From the NCBI GenBank assembly GCA_964242595.1, contig CAXTBC010000012.1, positions 1 through 64,000 on the forward strand: 64,000 nucleotides of DNA, in the 5' to 3' direction. Positions 17,873 through 25,682 of the stretch are shown here, one piece after another. The notes under the pieces are model-generated. The model made no database searches and had not been told where the DNA came from. It was given only the letters and a program-made list of their open reading frames with translations. How positions within the stretch are numbered: position 1 is the stretch's first letter; every line of letters begins with the position of its first letter. The translations under genes were made by a program, and so were the position numbers. The stretch is from BOG-908 sp964242595. GTDB lineage: Bacteria; Pseudomonadota; Alphaproteobacteria; Acetobacterales; Acetobacteraceae.

Positions 17873-18010
17873 AGCAAGGCCAGGGGCTATGCCCTGGACC
17901 CCGCTAAGGACAAGTCCTTAGAACCCATTCGAAAAAGATCCTTAACGAATGGGGGGTCTGGGGCCTCGAGGCCCCAGCGGGGTTTGGGGCAGAGCCCCAT
18001 GCTTCTCGAC
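17873..18010. repeat. Family B palindromic element, complete (B4)
   Basis: Best reference copy. Left module AGGCCAGGGGCTATGCCCTGG, then GACAAGTCCTTAGAACC, 'AAGATCCTTAACG', then GGGGCCTCGAGGCCCC, CAGCGGGG and GGGGCAGAGCCCC. Several independent hairpins can form. Confidence 0.88.
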
Positions 18011-18084
18011 AAGTCAAGAATTTTGGCTGGCGGCATATGGAGTTTCCATACTGTCTCAGGAACATCCGACGGGGAGCCCGTCCC

Positions 18085-18933
18085 ATGCCAGCGCACATCT
18101 GCAGCAACTGCGCCACCACACTCCAGGGCGGCTGGTGCCACCTTTGCGGCCAGGCGGAGCATGATTTCCACCGCAGCACCTGGCATTTGGCAGGCGAGGC
18201 GTTCGAGAACTTCTTCCACGCAGACAGCAGGCTCTGGCGTACGCTCACCCGCCTGGTGCGCAACCCTGGCCGGCTGACGCACGACTATCTCGCGGGCAAG
18301 CGGGCGCCGCAAATTCCGCCGCTCCGGCTGTTTCTGACGGTGCTGCTCGTGCTGGCGCTCGTCGGCGGCTGGGCCACCAGCCACATCTCACTCTCTCACA
18401 TCGGCAAGCCGCCCGCGGATGTTGAGGCGGAGATCGCCGCCAGCCACGCGGAAGTGGAGGCCGAGATCGCCGCCGGCCACGTAGAACTGGGCCTGCCGCG
18501 AGCCTGGGAGGCGGCTGCCACGTCCTGGGTGCGCACCCATGTCAGCCTGGCGGTGGCCCATCCGGACGACCTGCTTTCGGCCGTACGCGACCGGGCACAG
18601 AATTTCGCATTCCTCATGCTGCCGATCTCGGCACTGCTATTGGCGGTGATCTTCGTGGCCAGGCGCGGCTTCGTGCTGTTCGACCACCTGGTGTTCTCGA
18701 TGCACTCTCTGTCGTTCCAAGGCCTCCTGATCAGCACGGCCCTCCTGACCGGGCAGGCCTGGCTGCTGTGGGCCGCGCCGGTGCACCTGTTCGCCCACTT
18801 GCGAGGCGTCTATGCCACCGGCGTTGTCGGCACGCTCGCGCGGATGGCCGTGCTCGCGATGCTATCCACCGTGGCGTTCAGCCTGCTTCTGGTCGGATTG
18901 ATTGTGGCAGGATTGCGGGTGATGCACGGGTAA
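18085..18933 (+). CDS. DUF3667 domain membrane protein
   Basis: 282-residue protein with an N-terminal zinc ribbon (CSNC at about residues 6-9 and CHLCGQ at about 18-23), then the DUF3667 core FHRSTWHLAGEAFENFFHADSRLWRTL and NPGRLTHDYLAGKR. Four hydrophobic helices follow (about 73-93, 178-200, 205-240, 255-280). The segment between helices 1 and 2 is an imperfect repeat of AEIAASHAEVEAEIAAGHVE. Function unknown in this family. Start ATG 18085 is preceded by GGGGAG. Immediately upstream is repeat B4. Confidence 0.88.
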   Translation: MPAHICSNCATTLQGGWCHLCGQAEHDFHRSTWHLAGEAFENFFHADSRLWRTLTRLVRNPGRLTHDYLAGKRAPQIPPLRLFLTVLLVLALVGGWATSHISLSHIGKPPADVEAEIAASHAEVEAEIAAGHVELGLPRAWEAAATSWVRTHVSLAVAHPDDLLSAVRDRAQNFAFLMLPISALLLAVIFVARRGFVLFDHLVFSMHSLSFQGLLISTALLTGQAWLLWAAPVHLFAHLRGVYATGVVGTLARMAVLAMLSTVAFSLLLVGLIVAGLRVMHG

Positions 18934-19030
18934 ATATGCAACACTCGGCAGAGATGGAAAAACCGTCGCTGGGCCGTTACGTTGTGTGAACCGGGCCGGC
19001 CTAGAGCCGGCGCTTTGAGGAGAAACAACG

Positions 19031-19177
19031 ATGTCGCGTATGCTTGCAGCCGCCTTCACCGCCGCCCTGCTTCTGGGCACCGCCACCATGCTCAGCGCGT
19101 GCAACACAGTTGCCGGCGCCGGCCAGGACGTCTCGAACGCCGGCAAGGACGTGACGCACGCCGCCGATCAGCGCTGA
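19031..19177 (+). CDS. Entericidin-family small lipoprotein
   Basis: 48-residue precursor with a hydrophobic signal (MLAAAFTAALLLGTATML) and lipobox LSAC, then the mature NTVAGAGQDVSNAGKDVTHAADQR. The repeated (A/V)GxDV..AG pattern is that of entericidin A/B-like lipoproteins, small outer-membrane lipoproteins often linked to stationary phase or envelope stress. It has a strong Shine-Dalgarno (GAGGAG) 8 bp upstream of ATG and a perfect hairpin downstream, so it is probably a highly expressed single-gene unit. Confidence 0.88.
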   Translation: MSRMLAAAFTAALLLGTATMLSACNTVAGAGQDVSNAGKDVTHAADQR

Positions 19178-19194
19178 ATCGCCTGACCAGGGCC

Positions 19195-19228
19195 GCCGTT
19201 GCGGAGCACACGCAAGCTCCGCAACGGC
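19195..19228. terminator. Perfect 13-bp hairpin after entericidin gene
   Basis: GCCGTTGCGGAGC (19195-19207) and GCTCCGCAACGGC (19216-19228) form a perfect stem with an 8-base loop. There is no U-run, so it may be a terminator/3'-end stabiliser serving the entericidin gene and the converging small gene. Confidence 0.7.
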
Positions 19229-19240
19229 GACCTTGCGCTG

Positions 19241-19399
19241 TTACACCAGGAACCACCACATCAGAATTAGCAGGATCACCAAGGCGATCACGAAGCGCGT
19301 GGCGAATTTGGTAGCCGTGGCCCAGAAACTGAGTCTGTCGGCCAGGAACCCGTCTTCCGTGCTGGGCCCTGCGGGAGTTCGTTGAACGCTATCGGCCAT
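19241..19399 (-). CDS. Small single-pass membrane protein, 52 aa
   Basis: ATG at 19399 to TAA at 19241 encodes a protein starting MADSVQRTPAGPSTEDGFLA, with a juxtamembrane region LSFWATATKFATRF and one clear C-terminal helix VIALVILLILMWWFLV ending at the stop. AGG lies about 9 bp upstream of the start. I do not recognise a family. The layout (soluble N-terminus, single tail anchor) is coherent and codon use is ordinary, so I consider it likely real. Confidence 0.6.
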   Translation of the reverse strand: MADSVQRTPAGPSTEDGFLADRLSFWATATKFATRFVIALVILLILMWWFLV

Positions 19400-19469
19400 C
19401 AGCTTTACCTAATTTCGTTTGCCAGTATGCTGACCTAGCGGAGGAGCTGGAGTTTCGCCACTGCGGCAA

Positions 19470-19560
19470 CAAGCAAGCAGTTCTTTTTTAAAAAAAAGAA
19501 CCAAAAAACTCCCGCTCCCTGTCGGGTGGTGCGCAGAGAGGCGGGGCCATGGGCAAAATC
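19470..19560. repeat. Family A element, left half (A10)
   Basis: GCAAGCAGTTCTTTTTTA/AAAAAAAGAACC hairpin, CAAAAAACT and a middle with CCTGTCGGGTGGTGC. The right half is missing. It abuts the trxA 3' end. Confidence 0.8.
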
Positions 19561-19566
19561 CTCTAC

Positions 19567-19893
19567 TTAGAGGCTTGACGCGACCCACTCCTTCAACTGG
19601 CTTTTCGGCGCGGCGCCCACCTTGGTAGCCGCGGGCTTACCGTCCTTGAACATGATCAGCGTCGGGATACCACGCACGCCGTAACTGTTCGGCGTCTGCG
19701 GGTTTTCATCGATGTTCACCTTCACCACGCGCATGCGGCCGGCGTACTCCGCGCCGATTTCCTCAAGTGCGGGGGCGATCATCTTGCACGGACCGCACCA
19801 CTCCGCCCAGAAATCCACCAGCACGGGGCCGGAGGCCTTCAGGACGTCAGTCTCGAAGGTGTCGTCAGTCACGGCCTGGGTGTTCGCGCTCAT
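19567..19893 (-). CDS. trxA: Thioredoxin
   Basis: 108-residue cytoplasmic thioredoxin, the general disulfide reductase reduced by TrxB. The active site W32-C33-G-P-C36 in VLVDFWAEWCGPCKMIAP, the cis-Pro loop RGIPTLIMFKDG and full family length are present. Start ATG 19893 has GGAGAAG upstream. It lies downstream of addA on the same strand, an arrangement (addA-trxA) common in alphaproteobacteria, but repeat A11 separates the two here. Confidence 0.97.
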   Translation of the reverse strand: MSANTQAVTDDTFETDVLKASGPVLVDFWAEWCGPCKMIAPALEEIGAEYAGRMRVVKVNIDENPQTPNSYGVRGIPTLIMFKDGKPAATKVGAAPKSQLKEWVASSL

Positions 19894-19963
19894 CTCTGTG
19901 CTTCTCCGGTAGATTGCATCTCACGCCTACCGGCCCCGCACCCGTGGGTAAGCCCGGCAGACT

Positions 19964-20081
19964 GGCGTTCTTTTAGAAAAGAACCAAAATCCTCACCTTG
20001 TCGGCTATCTCCGACAAGAGCCGCGCCAGACTGACAAAGCTTTTTGCTTTTTTTCTCGAAAAAGAAGGCCGTCCTTGCCAC
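19964..20081. repeat. Family A foldback element, diverged (A11)
   Basis: Shortened left hairpin GTTCTTTT/AAAAGAAC, a middle that is itself an inverted repeat (TTGTCGG...CCGACAA), and right AAAGCTTTTTGC plus a TTTTTCTCGAAAAAGAAGG arm. It lies between addA and trxA. Confidence 0.8.
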
Positions 20082-20129
20082 GACGAGGCAACGGGTATGC
20101 CCCGCAATTGGTCGCCCGCATCGCTCCGA

Positions 20130-23100
20130 TCAAGCTCCAGCTCCCGCCAGCGGAGCGGCCATGTGCGACGCGAGCAGACTTGCCGGCAGCTCCATCACCA
20201 CGGGCCCGTCGGTCCACACCAGAAGGCAGGTCACCGCATGCTCGGGATAGAGCAGGCCCAGCACCGCGCTGTAGGCGGCCATCTGGCGTAGGTAGAGGAC
20301 CGGCACCTCGGCCGGCGTCGTCGGCACGGCGCGGCTGGTCTTGTAGTCGGCCACCACCACGCGGTCCGGCGTGACCACCAGCCTGTCCACCTGGCCGGAG
20401 ACGACCCGGCCCTGCGCCACGCCAGAGATCGGCTGTTCGGCGCGGCTGCCTGGGCCGAACAGTTCGGCCAGTCCCGGCGCCACCAGCACGCCCAGCGCCT
20501 CCTCGGCCAGCCCGGCCGGATCCTCCAACCCGTGCGCCGGGCGGGCGGCGTAGGCGAGCGCCGCCTGCGCGCGGGCGTGGGCCGGCAGCTCGGGCAGATG
20601 CTGCAGCAGCGCGTGCATCACCAGCCCGCGCCCGAACCGCCCGCGCTGCGCGGCAGAGGCCAGCGGCGAGCGTGCCGGCGGCACCGGGCCTAGGTCGGCG
20701 CCTTCCGGCCGGCTAGGCGCCAGCGGGCTCGGCAAGGCCGGCTCGGCGGGGAGTGCCAACGGCTGCCAATAGGGTGCGCAGCCAGCCCAGGCCGGCACGG
20801 CGACCGGCAAAGCCGGGGCCACGCTGACAGGTGCGGCGTCGCTGGCCGCAGTTGCCGCGCCGAAGACAAGGGCGCTGCCCGGCCAAGCGGAAAACGCCAC
20901 CGGCGTGGCGCCAAGACTTTGCAGCGCGGTGCCCACCACCTCGTACCAATTTCCGGCCTGCGGCTGGTGCGGCTCCCACCCGCACACCAGCAGCCGGTCC
21001 CGCGCACGGGTCAGCGCCACGTAGAGCAGGCGGTTGTACTCGCGCGTGCGGGCGGCGGCTCCGGCGTCGCGGATCGCGTCGACGGCCCGGCAGCGCAGCT
21101 CGCGGTGCGCCTGCCACAGCGGCAGGTCGGCGCCGGTTCCGGGATCGTTAGCCCAGCACAGGCCGCGTTCGTCGGGCGGGGTCGCGGTGGTGTCGGGCAG
21201 GATCACCAGCGGTGATTCCAGGCCCTTGGCGCCGTGCACCGTCATGATGCGCACCGTGTCGCCGGCCGCCTCGGCCTCCCGCTTCACCTCCGCGGCCGAC
21301 TGGCGCAGCCAGTGCAGGAAGCCCTGCAGGGACGGCGGGTGCGCGCCGGCGTGCAGCAGGGCGGCGGCCAGCAGCTCGTCCACCGGCTCGGCGGCTTCCG
21401 GACCCAGCCGCGCGAACAGCCGGGCCCGGCCGCCGAGCGGGCCCAGCGCCTCGGACAGCAGCGCGTAAGGCGGGGCGTAGTCCACCCGGCCGAGCAGGGT
21501 GGTGAAGAAGCCGTACGCCGCCTGCCAGTCCGCACGCTCGGAGACACGGCTGCGCAGCGTCTCCCACAGCGCGCCTTGCCGCCCCATGGCGAGCTGCATC
21601 AGGCTCTCGTCCGACAGGCCGCCGAGCGGGCTGACCAGCATCTCGGCCAGCGTCAGGTCGTCCTGAGGCAGCAGCAGCGCGTGGCACAGGGCCACCAGGT
21701 CCTGCACGGCGGCCTGATCGGTCAGCACCATGCGGTCCAGCCCGGCCACCGGCACGCCGCGCGCCTTCAGCGCGCGCACCAGCGCGCGGTCGAAATCGCC
21801 GCGCCGCCGCACCAGCACCAGGATGTCGCCCGGGCGCACCGCGCCGCACGCGGTCTCGGCCGCGATCCAGGCGGCCAGGTGGTTGACCAGCGTCTGGGGC
21901 GCGGAGATCTGCGCCTGGTTGGCGTGCGGGATGGTCCAGGGCGCGTGCGGCGCCGGCTCGGGCCGCGGCGTCAGGGGCCACAGCTCCACCCGGCCTGGGG
22001 CGGTGGCGCGGAACGCCGTGTGGTGCAGCGTGACACCCGGCTCGCTGACCCCGCCCTGCGGACCCAGGGCAGCAGCCACCGCGTCCACCACTGCCAGCAC
22101 CGGCGCGGTGGAGCGGAACGAGACGTCCAGCACGGTGGGTCGCCAGGCGAGCCCGGCCTGCGTCACGCGCTGGCCGTAGATGCGCCGCCAGCGGTCGAAC
22201 TCCTCCGGGTCGGCGCCCTGGAAGGAGTAGATGGACTGCTTGCGATCCCCCACGGCGAACATGGAGCGGGCCAGCGCCGACTCCTCGCGCGCGCCCTGGC
22301 CGGTGAAGAAGTCGGCAGTCAGGCGGTCGGCGATGAGCCACTGCGCGGGCGCGGTGTCCTGCACCTCGTCGAGCAACAGGTGGTCCAGCCCGCCATCCAG
22401 CTTGAACAGCACCCAGGCCGCGCCCTCGCCTTCCAGCAGGCCGGCGGTGCGGCCGATCAGGTCGTCGTAGTCCAGCAGGGCCCGGCGATCCTTCGCACCG
22501 GCGTAGCTGGCCAGGATGGGGGCCGCCAGCGTGACCAGGGCTGCGGACGCGTCGGCCAGGCGCAGGGCGCGCAGGCTGTCCTGCACCGCCTCGATGCGCG
22601 CCTGCTCGGCGGCGCAGGCGGGGATGATGGTGTCGTGCACGGCGGCCAGCTTGGCATTGGCAAAGGCGCTGAGCGCGCGGTGCTTGCCGTCGGCCAGGTG
22701 GAACTCCTCCACCCAATGCGCCCAGTGCTCCACGCGCAGGTCCGCCGGCAGGGACAGCCACTCCAGCATGCGCGCCGCCTTGGTGCGCACGCCGTCGCTG
22801 CCGCGAGCGGCGGCCAGCTCGACCTGCTGGCGCAGCGGCGCCTCGTCCGGCCAGGCGACCGCGGCAGCCAGGATGGCGGGCGCGTCCGCGTGGCTGGCGC
22901 CGGCGGCGCGCCGCATGGCTGCCTGCAGGGCGGCTTGCGGCAGCGCCAGCGCGCCGGCCAGCCGGTGACGGTCGTGCTCCAGCTCCTCCATCAAAGCGGC
23001 GAAACGATCCGCGCTCACCAGCCCGGCCAGGGCCGCGAGCGCGGCCGGGTCGGCCTGCGGCAGCGCCGCCTCGCGCGCCTGCTGCAGGTCCGCCCGTGCG

Positions 23101-23531
23101 TCCGTGGCGTCCACGAGCTGGAAATGCGGGGAAATGCGGGCTTCCAGCGGGAAGCGCTTGAGCAGGGACTGGCAGAACGCGTGGATGGTGCCGATGCGCA
23201 TGCCGCCCGGCAGGTCCAGCACGCGCGCGAACAGGGCCCGGGCGGCGCGGCGGCTGGCCTCGCTGGGCAGCACCTCCAGCTCGTCCAGCGCGGCGGACAG
23301 CGCTGCGTCCGGCATGGCCACCCAGCTGCCCAGACGCGTCTGCAGGCGGATGGCCATCTCGGCGGCGGCGGCCTTGGTATAGGTGAGGCACAGGATCCGC
23401 GCGGGGTCCGCGCCGGCCAGCATCAGGCGCAGCAGCCGGTCGATCAGCAGCTTTGTCTTGCCGGTGCCGGCGTGGGCGGAGACGAAGGCGGAGGCGCGCG
23501 GGTCCGACGCGGCGAGCTGCGCGGTGCTCAT
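20130..23531 (-). CDS. addA: Double-strand break repair helicase-nuclease AddA
   Basis: 1133-residue UvrD-like 3'-5' helicase with C-terminal RecB-type nuclease; with AddB it resects DNA ends to Chi and loads RecA. Walker A is AHAGTGKT (residues 20-27). Further motifs: LLDEVQDTAPAQW (motif II), SMFAVGDRKQSIYSFQGADP (III), VSFRSTAPVL (IV), MTVHGAKGLE (V), LLYVALTRARDRLL (VI). The nuclease domain retains SGQVDRL and VVADYKTSR, so catalysis is probably intact. AddB usually lies just upstream, but here a secreted protein gene ends 3 bp before the start. Confidence 0.95.
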   Translation of the reverse strand: MSTAQLAASDPRASAFVSAHAGTGKTKLLIDRLLRLMLAGADPARILCLTYTKAAAAEMAIRLQTRLGSWVAMPDAALSAALDELEVLPSEASRRAARALFARVLDLPGGMRIGTIHAFCQSLLKRFPLEARISPHFQLVDATDARADLQQAREAALPQADPAALAALAGLVSADRFAALMEELEHDRHRLAGALALPQAALQAAMRRAAGASHADAPAILAAAVAWPDEAPLRQQVELAAARGSDGVRTKAARMLEWLSLPADLRVEHWAHWVEEFHLADGKHRALSAFANAKLAAVHDTIIPACAAEQARIEAVQDSLRALRLADASAALVTLAAPILASYAGAKDRRALLDYDDLIGRTAGLLEGEGAAWVLFKLDGGLDHLLLDEVQDTAPAQWLIADRLTADFFTGQGAREESALARSMFAVGDRKQSIYSFQGADPEEFDRWRRIYGQRVTQAGLAWRPTVLDVSFRSTAPVLAVVDAVAAALGPQGGVSEPGVTLHHTAFRATAPGRVELWPLTPRPEPAPHAPWTIPHANQAQISAPQTLVNHLAAWIAAETACGAVRPGDILVLVRRRGDFDRALVRALKARGVPVAGLDRMVLTDQAAVQDLVALCHALLLPQDDLTLAEMLVSPLGGLSDESLMQLAMGRQGALWETLRSRVSERADWQAAYGFFTTLLGRVDYAPPYALLSEALGPLGGRARLFARLGPEAAEPVDELLAAALLHAGAHPPSLQGFLHWLRQSAAEVKREAEAAGDTVRIMTVHGAKGLESPLVILPDTTATPPDERGLCWANDPGTGADLPLWQAHRELRCRAVDAIRDAGAAARTREYNRLLYVALTRARDRLLVCGWEPHQPQAGNWYEVVGTALQSLGATPVAFSAWPGSALVFGAATAASDAAPVSVAPALPVAVPAWAGCAPYWQPLALPAEPALPSPLAPSRPEGADLGPVPPARSPLASAAQRGRFGRGLVMHALLQHLPELPAHARAQAALAYAARPAHGLEDPAGLAEEALGVLVAPGLAELFGPGSRAEQPISGVAQGRVVSGQVDRLVVTPDRVVVADYKTSRAVPTTPAEVPVLYLRQMAAYSAVLGLLYPEHAVTCLLVWTDGPVVMELPASLLASHMAAPLAGAGA

Positions 23532-23534
23532 GGG

Positions 23535-24209
23535 CTAGGCGGGGCCAGAAGGCTTGCCGGTCGCGTGGGCATCCGAATCCATGTCTGAAGTCCCGCTCCG
23601 ACGGTGTGGCCAAGACCTACCGGTGTGTGTTTCTGTGGACAAGCCGGAAGCACTTACTGAGGCCTTGCGCAGCATCGGGTTGGCGTCACGGGTTTCCGAG
23701 ATCGGCGGTGTGCCGGGCGTGGTCTGGTCCTCTGCCGTAAGGTTGTCCGGCGAGGCAAAGCCGACCAGCACCACATCGGTCTGCTGGTTCGGCAGGTTCG
23801 TGCAATCGGCCGCCGCCCTGGGAGATTGCCGACAGATGGCCGCTGGCGCCATGCCGGTCTGCTGGAACGTGATCCGAAGCTGGTTCGGGCTGACCTGGGT
23901 CACGCCGTAGGTGCCCCACGCGCGCAGCACGGTGCCGTTCGGCAGCAGGCCGCCCATGTTGTTCTCGACCTGCGTGACGGAAGCAAAACTGCCGTCCCGG
24001 CCGAAAGCGTCGGTCTGGCGCGTCATTCCGAGGTTTGGCAACTGCCGGCCGCCGCTCCAGGCGCCGACCAGGTTCATGGTGACCGGCTGGTTGGATGCGC
24101 CCGCGCTGCCCGGGCCGGCCGGTGCCCCGTATTGCTGGGCAGATGCCAGGCCGGGTAGGAGGAAGATGGCCAGGGCTGCCAGGTGGAACCGCGTTGCTGG
24201 GCTGCGCAT
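23535..24209 (-). CDS. Hypothetical secreted protein upstream of addA
   Basis: 224-residue protein with a clear signal peptide (LAALAIFLLPGLASA, cleavage before QQYG). The central part, NLVGAWSGGRQLPNLGMTRQ ... TQVSPNQLRITFQQTG, looks like a small beta-barrel or lipocalin-like fold with a likely disulfide between CRQSP and CTNLP. The C-terminal 45 residues are polar and disordered-looking and may be a reading-frame extension. I do not recognise a family. The TAG stop is 3 bp from the addA ATG, so addA may be translated with it despite unrelated functions. Confidence 0.65.
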   Translation of the reverse strand: MRSPATRFHLAALAIFLLPGLASAQQYGAPAGPGSAGASNQPVTMNLVGAWSGGRQLPNLGMTRQTDAFGRDGSFASVTQVENNMGGLLPNGTVLRAWGTYGVTQVSPNQLRITFQQTGMAPAAICRQSPRAAADCTNLPNQQTDVVLVGFASPDNLTAEDQTTPGTPPISETRDANPMLRKASVSASGLSTETHTGRSWPHRRSGTSDMDSDAHATGKPSGPA

Positions 24210-24726
24210 CGTTCTGGCTCCGCCGGCGTGGTTGTAGCAAGTCGTCCTTACCAGTCTGGCGCCGGTTGTTCAGCTTAGCGGCCGGAACGCCGCCGCGAGC
24301 GGGGTAACCGGGTAGACGAAGGTGCATGAGGGCTACGAGGTACCGCCTACTACCCATCCGTAGTACCATCCACGGCGGCAGGACTCCGACCGCGCGGCAC
24401 TCGCGACAACCTGGCGCGTGGTCCGATCGCAGGTCGCGTGGCTCGTCGCTCAGACTGGCTTGCCGACCGGCATGACCTGCTTCGACGATGCGCAGGAGTC
24501 ATCCTCATGCCAAGGAACGCGCCCGTCGACCAACCCATTCATCGGCAACGTAGACGGGTTCGCGCACGGACGGCTGTGTGCGCAGTGGAACATGCAGTTT
24601 ACATCTGCAAGATCGGCTGTCCCGACCTGCCCATCGTCATGATCTGAGGCCGTGGCTGACAAGGCGGGGCAGACGCGGGCGGTTCCCTTGGCATCGATGC
24701 AGAGGAAACCGCCATCCTGGACGGCT
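24210..24726. other. Intergenic region without a supported gene
   Basis: About 520 bp. Short open stretches exist on both strands (for example 24418-24642 on + and 24450-24662 on -), but none has a Shine-Dalgarno, signal peptide, or recognisable motif. I see no repeat of either family, no tRNA and no strong hairpin. Base composition is slightly lower in G+C than the flanking genes. Confidence 0.5.
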
Positions 24727-24815
24727 GCCCGCCAGGGACCTTATCAGGACCGGTTTGGGGGAGGTGCTTACCCTCCCTGGTGGAACTCCAGGGGCAGAGC
24801 CCCTGGCTTCTCCCC
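24727..24815. repeat. Diverged family B-like element (B5)
   Basis: GCCAGGGACC, 'TCCCTGGTGGAACTCCAGGGGC' and CCAGGGGCAGAGCCCCTGG, a perfect palindrome apart from its central base. It shares the CAGAGCCCC word with family B but lacks the CTCGAG module. It lies at the 3' end of the FYDLN gene. Confidence 0.6.
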
Positions 24816-25168
24816 TAGTGTTCGGGCGGCTCGTCCAGCGCGACCTCGGCATCCGGCTCCTCATCGGCATCCTCTTCCACCGACTCGGCGTCCTCGTCGG
24901 CGTCAACCTCGTCCTCGTCCGTATCGAGCACAGGGGCTGCGTCGTCGTCGGCGTCACGCGCCACCGGCGCTGGTGCCTTCATCAGGCGGCCCTTGCTGGG
25001 GCTGCGGCGCACAAGCGGCGCGCGCGGTGCTTCGGGCGGCTGTTCGGTGCCGCATTTCGGGCACACGGGCGGGGTGCGCGCCAGGTCGTAGAAGCGCGTG
25101 GCGCAGGACTCGCACACGCGCTTGCTGCCCACCCCCGGCAGGCGGACGGCGATGGCTTCGTAGCTCAT
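24815..25168 (-). CDS. TIGR02300 / FYDLN-acid domain protein
   Basis: 117-residue protein with the family signature at the N-terminus: GSKRVCESCATRFYDLARTPPVCPKCG, given here as two C-x2-C pairs (around residues 19-22 and 37-40) flanking RFYDL, forming a zinc ribbon. The C-terminus is an acidic, disordered tail (DTDEDEVDADEDAESVEEDADEE broken by other residues) typical of the 'FYDLN acid' family. Function unknown; restricted largely to alphaproteobacteria. It follows the 102-aa basic protein gene on the same strand. Confidence 0.93.
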   Translation of the reverse strand: MSYEAIAVRLPGVGSKRVCESCATRFYDLARTPPVCPKCGTEQPPEAPRAPLVRRSPSKGRLMKAPAPVARDADDDAAPVLDTDEDEVDADEDAESVEEDADEEPDAEVALDEPPEH

Positions 25169-25227
25169 GGGGCAGCCGGAGCGTCGACCGCGTGGCCGAT
25201 GTTAGCGCAAGGGAGGCGGCTCACTCC

Positions 25228-25536
25228 TTAGCGGGCGCCACGGGCGATGCGGCCGGCCAAGTACTGCGCGTTGCTGACGCCTTCATAGCTCATGGAGAAT
25301 GGGCGGCCCTTGGTGCTCTCCACCGGCTCGGCGACCTTCGGCGCGGCTTTCGTGCGCTTGCGGGCGGTCGCGGCCTTGGCGGCCTTTGCGGCTGCGGCCA
25401 GCGTGGCGTCGGCCGCACGGTCGGCGGCGTCGTTGTCCCGGGCGGACCAGGAGCGCACGTCCTGCTGCAGCTTGGCGGCGAACCGGTCGGTGTTGGCGTC
25501 GTCGGCGGGCGCTGTCTCGTCTGTCATCGTGGACAC
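25228..25536 (-). CDS. Hypothetical Ala/Lys-rich protein, 102 aa
   Basis: Not recognised. The N-terminal half is acidic (MTDETAPADDANTDRFAA), the middle is an Ala/Lys helix (LAAAAKAAKAATARKRTKAA), and the C-terminus MSYEGVSNAQYLAGRIARGAR is the most protein-like and probably the conserved part. A second ATG three codons in (25527) is an equally good start. It precedes the FYDLN gene by 59 bp and runs divergently from cysD. The lysine-rich helix suggests nucleic acid binding, which is only a guess. Confidence 0.55.
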   Translation of the reverse strand: MSTMTDETAPADDANTDRFAAKLQQDVRSWSARDNDAADRAADATLAAAAKAAKAATARKRTKAAPKVAEPVESTKGRPFSMSYEGVSNAQYLAGRIARGAR

Positions 25537-25646
25537 CTTGTTCTGGGGAGGGTCTGGGGCTGCCCGGCTGTCGCCTGGGGCGTCTATCTAAGCATAACCG
25601 CGCTGGTCTGTAAGTGAAACCCCGGTGAGGCAGGGCCAGAAAGCTG

Positions 25647-25682
25647 TTGTGAAGCCGAGTTTAGTTTTGCTAAAGTCTACCA
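25647..25682 (+). promoter_or_regulatory. Candidate promoter and palindromic operator at the HTH-cysD start
   Basis: TTTAGTTTTGCTAAA (25660-25674) is an exact inverted repeat; extended by three bases each side the arms match at 7 of 8 positions (25657-25677). A -35-like TTGTGA (25647-25652) and -10-like TAAAGT (25671-25676) are spaced by 18 bp, which would put the transcript start at about the ATG at 25682. No Shine-Dalgarno precedes that ATG, in keeping with a leaderless message. The palindrome covers the -10, as an autorepressor site would. Confidence 0.5.

Noticed and set aside
21234..23588. 784-codon open frame on the plus strand opposite addA
   Set aside because: Shadow frame; AddA motifs are complete on the minus strand and the plus-strand product is low complexity.
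24418..24642. 75-codon plus-strand frame in the addA/FYDLN gap
   Set aside because: No Shine-Dalgarno, no motif, odd composition; not supported as a gene.
25625..25681. Upstream GTG start (25625) for the HTH-CysD protein
   Set aside because: It would translate through the palindrome and adds 19 residues not seen in the HTH family; the ATG at 25682 begins the domain directly.
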